Shown: positions 34,001-45,470, counted from the stretch's first letter. The stretch: DNA of 64,000 nt from Berberis thunbergii (GCA_003290165.1 QNQO01005810.1:1-64000), one strand, 5' to 3'. Program-made: numbers and translations. The notes: generated from the letters alone by a model not told the origin.

Positions 34001-36234
34001 ACAACCAAATAAAATTTTTATAGGAAACAAAAAACAAGATTTCAAATTTGAAGTACTATTGACGGGACAAACAAAAATAAAGAGAACATGCTCGATTAAC
34101 CCAAGTCTAAGTAAACAAAGTACCATTATGAAGACGAAGCACAAGGTAGCACCGTAGTAAGCAAAGTTCCATCTCAAACATCTCAAAAGAACTTGTTCTA
34201 ATCTCGCAATTAGGATGATCTTATGAGGTAACCTCTCTATCCTATTTGTAATGTCGTATGTAACCGTAATGCCATGCAATAAGAGCCAAAATACTCCTCA
34301 GAGCATAAACAAAGCAAAACTAGAGAAATAAAATAATTACTAGAAGATTTGTTCTCTTACGAAGCACGGAGAATCCTTGTGGATGTTGTAATCACATTGT
34401 GTCTGAACATTCTCTCGTACCTTTGAAGTGATGGGGGTTTTGCTTTAGGGTTTTGCCAAATATCTCAATCCATGATTTCCCCAAAGAGAAAGAGATGGAG
34501 ATTCAATTTGATAAAGAGATGGAGATTCAACTCGATTTGATTCTTTATGACGGATTTTCTTCCGTCGTCTTCAAGTTGCTTCGTTGATCAAAACTGTTTG
34601 ATCTTGAATTGTTGAAATCTTTCACCTGAAACTTAAATGTAGAGAGACGATAAAAATTGATAGTTGATAAAGTTCTTCAAGTTTGCTTACCAGCAATGTG
34701 AATTAAAAGATCAAACATTTGTTGATCCAATCAGGTGGAATCCCCTCTTCACCTTGAAATTTCTCAATTGTCTTTCACTTGTCAATCCATTATCTAAAAC
34801 GACTTTGAAGACAAAGAAAGGAACCAACCAGTGAGCGAGATCATTTAGAATTTGAATAATGCTTCGAGAGGGAGGAGAGAAATTCTCTCTACACATAAAC
34901 AATAAACAAAAGATTCATATTACAAAAGCGCATTTATCCAAAGGTCAAAATGACAACAATAATACTACGGTCAACGCCCCAATCATCCTAGAATAACAAA
35001 CCCACAAAGTAACACAAGCCATTGAAGAAAACAAGAAAGTTTTGATGTCTACATACCTATACCTCCTAGTGAGACATGTTTCAAATTTTCCTCAATCATT
35101 AGAGTCACTAAGAAGTTCCAAAATCCAAGGTATCCATTGAGAATTTGTAAAACCATAATAGAGGAGAGAAAAACTAAATTATTTTTTTGAAGGCCATCTA
35201 CTTAACATTAACCTTAAATCCTTTATTTTTCCATAACAATGCAGATCTAAAGAATTACAAAAATAAAAAACGAAGTTAATAAACAAAATGGAAGAAATTC
35301 TAAAGCAAAACTAGAACACCCTCAGATATACACAAAAAATTGTCCACAGATAACAACACGTGCTCTGCAACATGATCATAAGCTACCATAAACGGAAGTT
35401 TTTATATCAAAGCAAGACAAAACCTTGAAGCCAATAAAATCATATTTTAGAAACACCTAAATGCCAAAGACAAATAACACATTATATGAAGACACCTATG
35501 GATTTAGTTGTTGCTAAAGCTAGCTAGAAAATAAGACCCAAGTCAAAGACAACACGAAAAAACTGCCTCGAACTAATAATAGAGGCCCGATCCACAACTA
35601 TACGGTAGCAACCAAAATTCATATTCAAGACAACAATTGAAAGAAAAAAAAGAGATCGCTCAATCCAACTACACCTATCAACCACTTTGCAAGGAAATTC
35701 TATTAGAACCAAAATTTAGAGTAATCAATTCAAACAAGTGAAATAACATAATGAGGAAGGAACAATGAGTTTATACAGAAAAAGATATCAATCAAACCTT
35801 GACCCTCAAATCTTAGCTGAGTTTCCCTAAAGCCAATTAATAAACAATCACCACTAATTGTAATGAACCACAATTATAGTTAATTGCAAAAGATTAAATG
35901 AGGTGATTATTTGTTGAAGATGATTGTTTATGCCAAAAGTCCTTCTTGGTTCTCTGAGACTTTCTTGCTCTTGTCCTTCAATGTTCAAAGTATTTTAGTG
36001 TTCAACATTAGGTTTTCAATTTCAAGTTAAGATGCGGAAAAACTTTCATCAGTTGGTTGTTGAATTTCTTTTGAGGGATTGATAATCAATAGTTCCAATC
36101 AGGCAGAAGAAACTCCCTTATCAAATCTTATCGCTCATGATAATATCCAATACACTTGAATCAACAACACAGGAAAAACATGTAATAATAGAAGCAACAG
36201 TAAAAAGAGGTATGAGCCAAAATGCAACAAAACA
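31100..36234. repeat. Unclassified gene-less repeat block (long copy A)
   Basis: This AT-rich block has no recognisable protein. It is built from modules that recur in the window: the module with CATGGAAAATC or CATGGTAGAT, then CCTAGAATAAC and CCACAAAGTAACACAAGCC, appears near 31270, 33400 and 34985, and again near 56275, 58110, 61515 and 63080. The portion 31950-35720 is a direct duplicate of 60090-64000. On - the sequence reads like transcribed leaders with CT-rich stretches and AAACCCTAAA-like motifs (34430-34460). Confidence 0.7.
31950..35720. repeat. Direct long repeat, copy A (partner 60090-64000)
   Basis: The two copies align in the same orientation through their whole length with scattered substitutions and small indels. 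Shared landmarks are TAAGGTGGAATGGCC at the start, TTTGATCGTGAACGTGAACC (33211 and 61319) in the middle and CAAAATTTAGAGTAA at the end. Copy B runs off the end of the window. Confidence 0.85.
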
Positions 36235-36605
36235 CTATGAAAATGAACGAGGGATAAATCGCAATTCTAAAGCTAAGAACCGCATCAGTGCCCACTTTTG
36301 AAGCATCACAATGAAGCTCAAAAGGTTTAAAAAATAAGGAAGAACAATAACAAGTACTGAAACCGACTTTTCATTTGTCAATTCTGAATCATTCGACCAT
36401 GACAACTTTCCAGTCTTCATACAATCCGTAATGGGAGCCATAATAGTGTTCAAGTGAAGGATAAATCGTCGATAAAAATAAGCTACACATGGAAACTTTG
36501 TACCTCATGGATGTTTGATGGGCGTGAGCATTGCTTCACAACTTCTATTTTGGAGTCATCCTTGCCGACGACATACCCAAGAAACAATAATGACCTTCAA
36601 TTACT
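36235..36605 (-). pseudogene. Minus-strand Ty3/Gypsy reverse transcriptase/RNase H scrap
   Basis: On -, the segment shows the thumb and connection part of a Gypsy polymerase (FYRRFI near 36470, then NTIMAPITDCMKTGKLSWSN). The second motif matches 50786-50850 of the + strand Gypsy remnant almost exactly. It abuts, in opposite orientation, the gag end of that element at 36606. It is a rearranged fragment with stops and frame changes. Confidence 0.8.
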
Positions 36606-37251
36606 TTCTACGAGCACTCTTCCCCGAGCAAGCCAACTTCTAGTAAGCCAATTGCGAGCACGGGACCAAAGTGTTTAAAATGCGGTGAACCAGGCCACCG
36701 GGTGTCGAAAAGGTAATAGAGCTGCAAGGGTCTGTTTGTGGAGATTGTCAATGATGAAAATTTGGATGATGCTATGGAACCTATGTTTGATGATGAAGAC
36801 CCTCCGGGAAGGTTGTCCAGGGTGACCAAGGAGTCACCCTTGTCACACGTAGAATCCGTTTCTTTCCCAGAAAGGAGAGGGCGACAGATGGCTTCGTCAA
36901 AACATCTTACACTCCACTTGTATGATTGGAGGTAAAATCTATCGATTCATTATCAACTCTAGCAATTGTGAGAATATGGTGTCTGAGGAGGCCATTACAA
37001 ACTACAATTGGAGACTACACTGCATCCTATTCCATACAAGTTGTCTTGGCTAAAAAAGGGAACAGAAGTAAAAGTCTCCAAAGGTTGTTTGGTTATATTC
37101 TCCGATGGTTCTAAGTATAAGGATAAGGTGTGGTGTGATGTTGTTGCTGGAGTGGATGTTTGTCATCTCCTTTTGGGTCGGCATTGGCAGTATGATAAGG
37201 AAGTTACTCATGATGGGAAAAAAAAACTTACAGCTTCATGTGGAATAATAC
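36606..37251 (+). pseudogene. Ty3/Gypsy (tRNA-Met type) gag end and protease, left part
   Basis: This is the 5' surviving part of the outer Gypsy element on +. A Ser-rich gag tail leads to a zinc knuckle (CLKCGEPGHRVSK, 36672-36710) whose fourth ligand, normally Cys, is lost. Then come VNDENLDDAMEPMFDDEDPP and the aspartic protease region (about 36940-37200; SNCENMVSEEA, PYKLSWLKKGTEVKVS, WCDVVAGVDVCHLLLGRHW). The catalytic motif, normally DSG or DTG, reads NSS, so the protease is inactive. The reading continues at 49771 across the inserted LTRs. Confidence 0.85.
37247..37251. repeat. Target-site duplication AATAC of the middle LTR (right copy 49771-49775)
   Basis: AATAC is present just outside both ends of the split LTR. 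The flanking Gypsy coding sequence becomes continuous when the LTR and one AATAC are removed. Confidence 0.92.
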
Positions 37252-38213
37252 TGATAGGGACATAATTAGGCTATTTTTAGTACCATATTTCTATATATAT
37301 TTTTAGCTATTACTTGTTAATTATGACACTAATTGCTATTTTCATGTTTGTGTAGGTTTCCAATTACAATATTTTAAAATAGAAGCAAATTGACAATTTA
37401 GGAATACTAATTTCACAAGGAAATCACACAAGCAAAGAAACCATAGAAAGAAGAAAACAAGAATAAAAAGGGGACGATACCTGGCTTTGAGAGAGGACCC
37501 ATCCAGCAATAGCATTCATCCATCGCCAAGCCCTAACCCACTGTCGCAGACTTCTCTTCATCATCATCCACGCTTACAAACACTAGCCGCCGCCGTCGTC
37601 CTCCTTCACAACAACCATCAAGCTCTTCTTCCTGAACCCATCATCAACCATCTTCACCGCCCTCATCCATAGCCGCAGGCCACCACCGTAGGACCCTGTT
37701 CATTTCCTCCTCCTTACAACCACAGTCCCTTCTTCCATCCTCTCGCCTCATCCCTCTCTCGCCTGATTATCTAATCATCTCTCAGCCGATCGCCTCCACC
37801 AGTCAGATAAAACCCTCGCCACAGTCTCTCTCGCTGTCCCTGATTGTCGCCACCTTGCCAGCCACCGTCTCAGTCCCTCGTCATCTCCTTATCTCTCTCA
37901 ATCTGTTTCACAAGCAGAGATCGAAAGGAAGAGGTGAAACAAATCGAAGAGGAAGGAGCAGATCGCGAAGTGGAAGGAGAATAAAGAGGTCACGGTATTC
38001 GTACCCCAGCTTCTACTCAGTACCACCACGGATCAGTGTTTTGTTTTCATCTATTTCTCTTATTTTAATTTGATTATTGATTACTGTTTGAACATAATTA
38101 ATATGTCTAGCTAAACCCCTCTTAGTTAGAGGTGGATTCGAAGCCCCGAACATGTGCTTTATAAATTAATTTAATTTAACCTTCTTTGCTATTAGTGATT
38201 GTGTTTTGCTTAA
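37252..38213 (+). mobile_element. Solo Athila-like LTR, first part (continues at 49066-49770)
   Basis: It starts TGATAGGGACATAATTAGG and follows the Athila-like LTR to GTGTTTTGCTTAA, where the full-length element is inserted. Together with 49066-49770 it makes an LTR of about 1.66 kb after removing the duplicated CTTAA. It is more diverged from the young element's LTRs than those are from each other, so it is an older insertion. Confidence 0.92.
38209..38213. repeat. Target-site duplication CTTAA of the full-length element (right copy 49066-49070)
   Basis: CTTAA precedes the 5' LTR and exactly follows the 3' LTR, fixing the boundaries at 38214 and 49065. Confidence 0.95.
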
Positions 38214-39954
38214 TGATAGGGGCATAATTATGCTATTTTTAGTACCATATTTCTATATGTATTATTAGCTATTATTTGTTAATTATGGTACTAATTGCTA
38301 TTTTCATGTTTTTGTAGGTTTCCAATTACAATACTTTAAAATAGAAGCAAATTGGCAATTCAGGAATACTAATTGCACAAGGACTTCACACAAACAAGGA
38401 AACCACATAAACAAGGAAACCACACCAACAAGGAAACCACAGACAGAAGAAAACAAGAATAAAAAGGGGACATACCTGGCTTTGAGAGATCATCCAACCA
38501 CCCATCGAGCAATAACATTGATCCACTGCCTCCACCATCTCCTTTTCCTCCCTGATCATCCTCGCACAAACCCTAGCCGCTGTCACCCACCATCCACATC
38601 CAGTGTCGCAGCAAGCCATCATCATCCAGAAACCTCCTTCACCAACACAATCTTCCATCTCACACAGACACCTCCGTCCAACCCTTCTTTCGCCGGCCAT
38701 CTTCCTCACACCAGCTAACCGACACAGACCCAAAACCCATCACAGAAAACCAACTCAAAATCCCTCTCTTTATCGCCCTCAATTTCTTCTTCTTCAACTG
38801 TTCATCTCCTCATCTATTTGTTCATCTCGCAATCCACCCATCGCCTCATCGCCGTCACCATCAGAACCCGACACCGTCATCCCCTCACTCGCATCTTCTT
38901 CTGGAGAAAGGAGCTGAAGCAGAACGAAAGGAAGAAGTGAAGCAGAGATCGAAGGGAGCTGAGGAACAGACCGAACAAGCAATTCGCGTGAGGAAGGAAG
39001 GAAGGGATTTCGTGCTATTCGTACCTCAGTTCCATTAGTACCACCACGGATCAGTGTTTTGTTTTCATCTCTAAACATCTCAACTCTTTTACTTATTTTA
39101 GTTTGATTATTGATTATGGATTACTGTTTGAACATAATTAATATGTCTAGCTAAACTCCTCTTAGTTAGGGGTGGATTCAAAGCCCCAAACATGTGCTTT
39201 ATAAATTAATTGAATTTAATCTTCCTTGCTATTAGTGATTGTGTTTTACTTAACTGCTTTATAGAGAACTTTTCCTTTTATGTTTGTTAAGGTGGCCAAC
39301 TTAGTAAGCATGCTAGGATTTGAGGCTAGAGTATAGGAGAGTTTCACCTAATTGTTATGATTCTGTACTCACAAGTAGTAAATACCAAGGAACGTTGGTA
39401 AGGTTAAGTCAAAACCTAGGCAATAACAAGATGCTGATCATACTTGTGATTGCCTAGTCAGTGTTCATATTTTTCACAAAACCTAATGATCTTAGATTGC
39501 TATTTAACTTGCGATTCCTGTTTAGATAGCATGATAAGAATAATTTGAAAGCGACGCTTAGTTTAATTCAACGAACTTGGGAAAATAATAAGATTAATGC
39601 AGTGCGGTCACGGTTAGTCTTGAGCATTGTCTCTCACGAGTTAGCAAGTGATTATTGAAGATTAATTTATAAGCATATGTTTGGTGTGTGGAGATAAAAC
39701 CCTTAGCTAATTTATCATCTTTGTCATCTATTTAGTTTATTATCTTTACATTAATTTTCGTAGTTATTTTCATAATTTAATTTAGAAAATTCAATCCCCT
39801 TTTATTTAATTAATTAGGTTGTTAGTTGTATTTTAATTATTATTAGTGTAATTAACACGCCCTCTAATCCCCGGTCTAGAACGATCCCTACTTATTCTAT
39901 ACTACAAATCACAAAGCAGGGTATTAAGTTGTGTGCTACTAAAATAGCTCATCA
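38214..39954 (+). repeat. 5' LTR of the Athila-like element
   Basis: TG...CA ends (TGATAGGGG...GCTCATCA), nearly identical to 47326-49065. A CT- and CA-rich central part (38480-38900) is presumably promoter-proximal and transcribed leader. It gives long proline- and serine-rich open frames on both strands (for example 38482-38718) that are by-products of composition, not genes. Confidence 0.95.
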
Positions 39955-39959
39955 ATTTT

Positions 39960-39978
39960 TGGCGCCGTTGCCGGGGAT
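39960..39978 (+). promoter_or_regulatory. Primer binding site complementary to tRNA-Asp
   Basis: TGGCGCCGTTGCCGGGGAT starts five bases after the 5' LTR and is complementary to the 3' end of plant tRNA-Asp (GUC) including CCA. This primer choice is typical for the Athila lineage. Confidence 0.93.
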
Positions 39979-40082
39979 TAGAAAAGTTGTTGATTACTTA
40001 ATTAGTTTTTATTTATTTATTTATATTTTTATTGATTTTTTCTTTCTTTCTTTCTTTTTTTTTTTATCTCAGGTACCAGTTC

Positions 40083-43000
40083 ATGCACAATAGGAGATCC
40101 AGTGAAAACTTAGAAGAATACGATTCAGAGCCTGAGAAAACATTTAGAAGACGAAGAAGAGAAACAAAAGAACTACAAACATCTAGCTCTGAATCTGAAT
40201 CTGAAGAGTTCGACATGGGAGATAATAGATCTATTAAAGAACTTTCGGCATCCACCTTGGACAATGCCGCACCCTTGTGCATTCAGTACCCATTAGCCGC
40301 GCAGGGCAAGACTGAGTCATTTGAGCTGAAATCTAGCCTACTTCATCATATTCCGAAGTATCACGGTCTTGCTATGGAGGATCCAAATAAACATTTAAAG
40401 GAATTTGAAGTTGTATGCTCCAGTATGACGCCAATAAATGTGGATGAAAACATCCTAAAGTTGAGAGCATTCCCTTTTTCTCTGACTGATAGGGCTAAGG
40501 ATTGGCTCTATGAACTACCTTCCGGAACAGTATATTCTTGGGAAAGCATGAAGAAGGTGTTTCTAGAGAAATTCTTCCCAACTTCCAAAATTATCTTATT
40601 GAGGAAGAAAATCAGTGGCATACAGCAAGGTCCAGGAGAATCATATCCGGCTTACTATGAGCGTTTCAAAACTCTCATAGCATCATGCCCGCAGCATCAG
40701 ATGAAGGAGGAGCTCCTGATTCAATACTTTTATGAGGGATTGCTTCCTCTTGAGCGACAGATGTTAGATGCAGCGGCAGGAGGAGCTTTGGTTGATAAAA
40801 CTCCAGCAGCAGCAAAAACTTTGATTGCAAACCGAGCCTTAAATGCCCAGCAGTATGAAGGAATAGGAGAGCCTTCACGCCAAGTCAATGAGGTAAGTAT
40901 TAATTCTAGTTTGGAAGCTCAAATGGCTAATCTTACCTCACTTGTGACTCAGGCCCTAGGGAAGCCGAATATGCTAGGAGTTGCACAGGTTTGTGGCGTG
41001 TGTACAAAGCCAGGACATCCATCTGATCAATGTCCTCAACTGATTGAGAATGGCGGTTGGGAGAATGTCAATGCAATAGGTTTTCAGGGGCAAAATCACT
41101 ATAGAAATAATCCTTATTCGAACACTTACAATGAAGGTTGGAGAAATCACCCAAATTTTGGATGGAGAAATTCAGAACAACCTCAACAACAGACTTCGAA
41201 TCGGCCACCCCCTGGTTTCGCCCAAAGGCCACCTGAACCACCTCAGCACAATTCAGGTATGCCGCTTAATTATGATGAGATTCTGAAATCATTGACTATT
41301 TCTCAGCAGAACCAATCAAAGGATATAGCAGATTTGAAACTGCAAATGGGACAGATAGCTGAGTTTATTGGACAAATTCGCGAGCAAGGAAAACTTCCTA
41401 GTTCTACCATTCCAAATCCGAAAGGTGGGTTTGAAACCGCAAAAGCAATTACACTAAGGAGTGGTAGGCAAATTGAGAATGATCCAATAGTCCCTGAACA
41501 AAGTCGAAATAAGAAAGCTGAGGTACAGAAGGATGATCCCACCATCATTGAAACACCAGAGCTTCAAGGTAAGAAGGTGAGCATTCCAAATTCAGTTTCT
41601 GCTAATCTTGTTCCACCTTTTGTGCCTTTTCCAGGTAGGTTTGCCAAATCTAGAAAAGATGAACAGGATAAGGAAATTTTGGAAACTTTTCGAAAAGTCC
41701 AAGTCAATATTCCGCTTCTTGATGCTATTAAGCAAGTGCCTAAGTATGCAAAATTTTTGAAGGAGCTTTGCACAACAAAGAGACGACTTCAAGATGGAGA
41801 GGTGGTTAAGGTAAGTGAGAATGTCTCCGCAGTTCTTCAAAGGAAGTTGCCACCGAAGTGTAAGGACCCAGGTAGTTTTACTATCCCTTGTGTTATCGGT
41901 GATACAAAAATTGACAATGCAATGTTAGATTTGGGTGCCTCAATTAATGTTATGCCATTTTCTGTTTATCGTTCTATGAATCTTGGGGAACTAAAAAATG
42001 ATGGTGTGATTATTCAATTGGCTGACCGCTCTAATGCATATCCGCGAGGTTTGTTGGAAGATGTGTTGGTGCAGGTTAATCATTTGATCTTCCCAGCAGA
42101 TTTCTATGTGCTTGAAATGGAAGATTCGGCATTGTCAACACCTTTGCCTCTTATTTTGGGGCGGCCCTTCATGAAAACTGCAAGAACAAATATTGATGTG
42201 CATGCAGGAAAATTGACAATGGAATTTGATGGTGATGTGATTGGCTTCAACATCTTTGAAGCCATGAGGTACCCTGTTGATAATCATTCTTGTTTTTCTA
42301 TTGACGTGGTGGATATTTTGTCACAGGAATTCCTTGACGTCATGAACGATGATGAACTTGAAATCACCATTGCTACTGGCGCCGGATATGAAAGAAATGG
42401 AGTCCTTTGTGACAATATGAAGATCTCGGTCGATAACATGAGGGAGGAGATCATTGAGACTGTGGCAACTTTTGAGTCAATGCCACGAATTGTTAGTGAG
42501 TTATCTCCCCCAATTATTATTCCTTCATCTACTAATAAACTTTTACCTTCTGTGATTCAGGCACCTACACTTGAGCTCAAACCGTTACCGGATCACTTGA
42601 AGTACGCGTATTTGGGAGATGATGAGACATTGCCTGTCATCATATCATCATCACTCACAAATTTAGAGGAGGAAAAGCTTATTCGAGTTTTGAAGGAATA
42701 CAAGATTGCAATTGGGTGGACATTGGCAGACATAAAGGGCATTAGCCCTACCACTTGTATGCACCGTATACTTCTTGAGGAAGGTGCAAAACCCACTAGA
42801 GAAGCTCAGCGCCGCCTAAACCCCCCTATGATGGAAGTTGTGAAGAAAGAAATCATTAAACTCCTTGATTGTGGCGTGATTTACCCTATTTCAGATAGCA
42901 AATGGGTTTCACCAGTGCAAGTAGTGCCGAAGAAATCTGGCATAACTGTGGTGAAGAACGAGGAAAATGAGTTGGTTCCCACGCGAATACAAACAGGGTG

Positions 43001-43265
43001 GCGGGTTTGTATTGACTACAGGAAGCTGAATGCAACTACCAGGAAAGATCATTTTCCTCTTCCCTTTATTGATCAATTGCTTGAAAGGTTGGCCGGTCGT
43101 GCTTTTTATTGTTTCTTGATGGATATTCAGGATATAATCAGATTGTCATCGCTCCAGAGGATCAAGAAAAGACAACCTTTACATGTCCATTCGGCACTTT
43201 CGCATATAGAAGAATGCCATTCGGTTTGTGTAATGCCCCGGCTACCTTCCAGAGATGTATGGTAA
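40083..43265 (+). CDS. Athila-like gag, protease and N-terminal reverse transcriptase
   Basis: The frame is open from 40032, but I choose the ATG at 40083 because the preceding 17 codons translate a T-rich tract (FSFFLSFFF). Gag has an acidic/basic N-terminus (SESESEEFD), the retrotransposon gag core (about 40480-40700; DWLYELPSGTVYSWESMKKV) and a CX2CX4HX4C zinc knuckle (40992-41033). The protease follows with DLGASINVMP, the Asp codon at 41928, and PLPLILGRPFM. The RT begins near 42800 (LDCGVIYPISDSKWVSPVQV, VCIDYRKLNATTRKDHFPLP). At about 43115 a one-base loss in a short T/C run shifts the frame, and the last 50 codons to 43265 are out of frame. Gag would form the particle and the protease would process the polyprotein. 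Confidence 0.92.
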   Translation: MHNRRSSENLEEYDSEPEKTFRRRRRETKELQTSSSESESEEFDMGDNRSIKELSASTLDNAAPLCIQYPLAAQGKTESFELKSSLLHHIPKYHGLAMEDPNKHLKEFEVVCSSMTPINVDENILKLRAFPFSLTDRAKDWLYELPSGTVYSWESMKKVFLEKFFPTSKIILLRKKISGIQQGPGESYPAYYERFKTLIASCPQHQMKEELLIQYFYEGLLPLERQMLDAAAGGALVDKTPAAAKTLIANRALNAQQYEGIGEPSRQVNEVSINSSLEAQMANLTSLVTQALGKPNMLGVAQVCGVCTKPGHPSDQCPQLIENGGWENVNAIGFQGQNHYRNNPYSNTYNEGWRNHPNFGWRNSEQPQQQTSNRPPPGFAQRPPEPPQHNSGMPLNYDEILKSLTISQQNQSKDIADLKLQMGQIAEFIGQIREQGKLPSSTIPNPKGGFETAKAITLRSGRQIENDPIVPEQSRNKKAEVQKDDPTIIETPELQGKKVSIPNSVSANLVPPFVPFPGRFAKSRKDEQDKEILETFRKVQVNIPLLDAIKQVPKYAKFLKELCTTKRRLQDGEVVKVSENVSAVLQRKLPPKCKDPGSFTIPCVIGDTKIDNAMLDLGASINVMPFSVYRSMNLGELKNDGVIIQLADRSNAYPRGLLEDVLVQVNHLIFPADFYVLEMEDSALSTPLPLILGRPFMKTARTNIDVHAGKLTMEFDGDVIGFNIFEAMRYPVDNHSCFSIDVVDILSQEFLDVMNDDELEITIATGAGYERNGVLCDNMKISVDNMREEIIETVATFESMPRIVSELSPPIIIPSSTNKLLPSVIQAPTLELKPLPDHLKYAYLGDDETLPVIISSSLTNLEEEKLIRVLKEYKIAIGWTLADIKGISPTTCMHRILLEEGAKPTREAQRRLNPPMMEVVKKEIIKLLDCGVIYPISDSKWVSPVQVVPKKSGITVVKNEENELVPTRIQTGWRVCIDYRKLNATTRKDHFPLPFIDQLLERLAGRAFYCFLMDIQDIIRLSSLQRIKKRQPLHVHSALSHIEECHSVCVMPRLPSRDVW

Positions 43266-43921
43266 GTATATTTTCAGACTTTATTGAAAAAATCATTGAG
43301 GTTTTTATGGATGATTTTAGTGTTTTCGGTGATTCTTTTGACCATTGTCTAGATAATCTTGCATTGATTTTAAAGCGATGCATTGAGGTTAACCTTGTAT
43401 TAAATTGGGAAAAATGTCACTTTATGGTTAACCAAGGTATTGTTTTAGGTCATGTGATTTCAGCTAGGGGTATTGAAGTTGATAAAGCTAAAATAGATCT
43501 TGTACGTTACTTACCCTCTCCTACTTCGGTGAGAGAGGTTCGTTCTTTTCTTGGACATGCAGGATTCTATCGGCGATTTATCAAAGATTTTTCTAAGGTT
43601 TCTGGACCACTATGTCGACTCCTACAAAAAGATGTGTCATTTGAGTTCAATAATGACTGTCAGACAGCGTTTGACAAGCTTAAGGATTTGTTGACATCAG
43701 CACCTATCATTGCACCACCGGATTGGAGTCTTCCATTTGAACTTATGTGTGACGCATCAGATTATGCCTTAGGAGCAGTTTTAGGCCAACGGAGGGATAA
43801 ACGTCTTCACGTCATCTACTATGCCTCCCGAACCTTGAATGACGCTCAATTGAATTATTCCACAACTGAAAAAGAACTTTTAGCTGTTATATTTGCTTTA
43901 GAGAAATTTCGATCTTATTAA
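43109..43921 (+). CDS. Athila-like reverse transcriptase palm and RNase H
   Basis: This continues the polymerase after the frameshift: [20 protein letters not shown], then [20 protein letters not shown] and the active site FMDD (43304-43315), then [18 protein letters not shown]. RNase H starts near 43735 with [19 protein letters not shown] and has [11 protein letters not shown]; both carry acidic catalytic residues. A stop at 43919-43921 follows loss of one T in TCTTATT; coding sense resumes in another frame with [17 protein letters not shown]. It copies the element RNA into DNA from the tRNA-Asp primer and removes the template. Confidence 0.93.
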   Translation: MFLDGYSGYNQIVIAPEDQEKTTFTCPFGTFAYRRMPFGLCNAPATFQRCMVSIFSDFIEKIIEVFMDDFSVFGDSFDHCLDNLALILKRCIEVNLVLNWEKCHFMVNQGIVLGHVISARGIEVDKAKIDLVRYLPSPTSVREVRSFLGHAGFYRRFIKDFSKVSGPLCRLLQKDVSFEFNNDCQTAFDKLKDLLTSAPIIAPPDWSLPFELMCDASDYALGAVLGQRRDKRLHVIYYASRTLNDAQLNYSTTEKELLAVIFALEKFRSY

Positions 43922-43939
43922 TTGGAACTAAAGTTATAA

Positions 43940-44820
43940 TTTTCTCTGATCATGCAGCTTTAAAATACTTGCTTACGAAAAAAGAAGCGAAACCGAGACT
44001 TATACGGTGGATACTTCTTCTTCAAGAGTTTGATGTGGAGATCAGGGATAAAAAAGGGAGTGAAAATGTGGTAGCTGACCATATGAGCCGTTTGGTGCGC
44101 AATGAGGAACCCCAGCCAATTCTTGAGACTTTTCCTGACGAGCAACTATTTTTGGTCAAGGTAAATGAACCATGGTATGCTGATATTGTAAATTACCTTG
44201 TATCCAAACAGATTCCAAACACCTTCACTCGAGTTCAGAAGGATAAGCTCAAGAAAGTGGCGAAACAGTTTGTATGGGATGATCCCTATCTGTGGAAGCA
44301 TTGTACCGATCAACTGATTAGAAGGTGCGTACCTGATTCTGAATTTAATTCCATATTGACATATTGTCATTCCTATGCTTGTGGGGGACACTTTGGAACT
44401 CAAAGAACGGCTCGTAAGGTTTTAGAATGTGGATTTTATTGGCCCACTTTATTTAAGGATGCCAGATTATTTTGCATGACTTGTGATCGGTGTCAAAGAA
44501 CAGGTAATTTAGGCCCTAGAGATCAAATGCCACAACATCCTATATATAATGTGGAAATCTTCGATGTTTGGGGTATTGATTTCATGGGTCCATTTCCTTC
44601 TTCTAATGGTTTCATTTATATATTGCTTGCTGTGGATTATGTTTCAAAGTGGGTGGAAGCAAAAGCAACCCGTACTGACGATTCCAAAGTTGTTGCAGCA
44701 TTTATTCGTTCTAACATTTTTGTAAGATTTGGAATGCCGCGAGTGATTATAAATGATGGAGTTCCCATTTTTGCAATCGTACAATTGAAGCTTTGCTTAA
44801 GAATACAATGTCACACATAA
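43940..44820 (+). CDS. Athila-like RNase H end and integrase
   Basis: The frame carries the end of RNase H ([19 protein letters not shown]), then the integrase zinc domain with two His and two Cys ([15 protein letters not shown], then [10 protein letters not shown], 44362-44496). The catalytic core starts at [12 protein letters not shown] (first Asp codon near 44578) and [11 protein letters not shown]; the second Asp is in IINDG (near 44754). Two one-base losses at about 44766 and 44800 break the frame; the native reading would continue as [11 protein letters not shown] and [11 protein letters not shown]. It would insert the cDNA, producing the 5-bp duplication seen around the element. Confidence 0.92.
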
Positions 44821-45470
44821 GGTTTCAACACCTTATCATCCCCAAACAAGTGGACAAGCAGAAGTTTCAAATCGTGAAATCAAGGGAATACTTGAAAAAA
44901 CAGTAAAGCCCACTCGCAAAGATTGGAGCATGCGACTTGATGATGCTCTATGGGCATATCGAACAGCATATAAGACACCTATAGGAATGTCTCCATTTCG
45001 GATTGTATATGGGAAACCGTGTCATTTACCAGTTGAGCTGGAACATAAGGCGCATTGGGCTATTAAGACTTTCAATATGAACATTGATGATGCTGGCCTT
45101 CATAGGAAATTGCAATTGAACGAGCTTGAAGAGATTCGGAATGACGCATATGAGAGTGCCAGGATTTATAAGGAGAAAACTAAAGCTTTTCATGATCGCA
45201 TGATCCGTGGAAAGACTTTTGTGGTGGGCCAAAAAGTCTTACTTTTTCAGTCACGCCTTAAACTTTTTTCCCGGTAAGTTACGTTCTAGGTGGGTTGGTC
45301 CTTTTATTGTTACTAATGTTTTTCCCCATGGTGCTATACAGGTGAAAAGTGTCACAACTGGAAATGAGTTTAAGGTGAATGGGCATCGACTTAAGCCCTA
45401 TTATGAGTCATTTGTGGAGCATGACGTGGAGGACGTATCACTCCATGTTCCCACTTATTCTGAGGATTAA
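44821..45470 (+). CDS. Athila-like integrase C-terminal part
   Basis: It starts with [20 protein letters not shown] (the third catalytic residue, Glu, in QAEVSNRE, near 44860). Then come the core end ([20 protein letters not shown]) and a basic C-terminal domain ([26 protein letters not shown]). An extra T in a T-run at about 45262-45267 shifts the frame near KLF/PGKL; the rest continues in another frame to TAA at 45468-45470. An env-like ORF, found in some Athila elements, is not seen downstream. Confidence 0.88.

Noticed and set aside
38482..38917. Proline/serine-rich ORFs in the LTRs (also 47594-48028, 47498-47908, 21317-21598, 37487-37672)
   Set aside because: They lie in CT/CA-rich LTR leader sequence, occur on both strands, change frame between LTR copies, and match no protein family.
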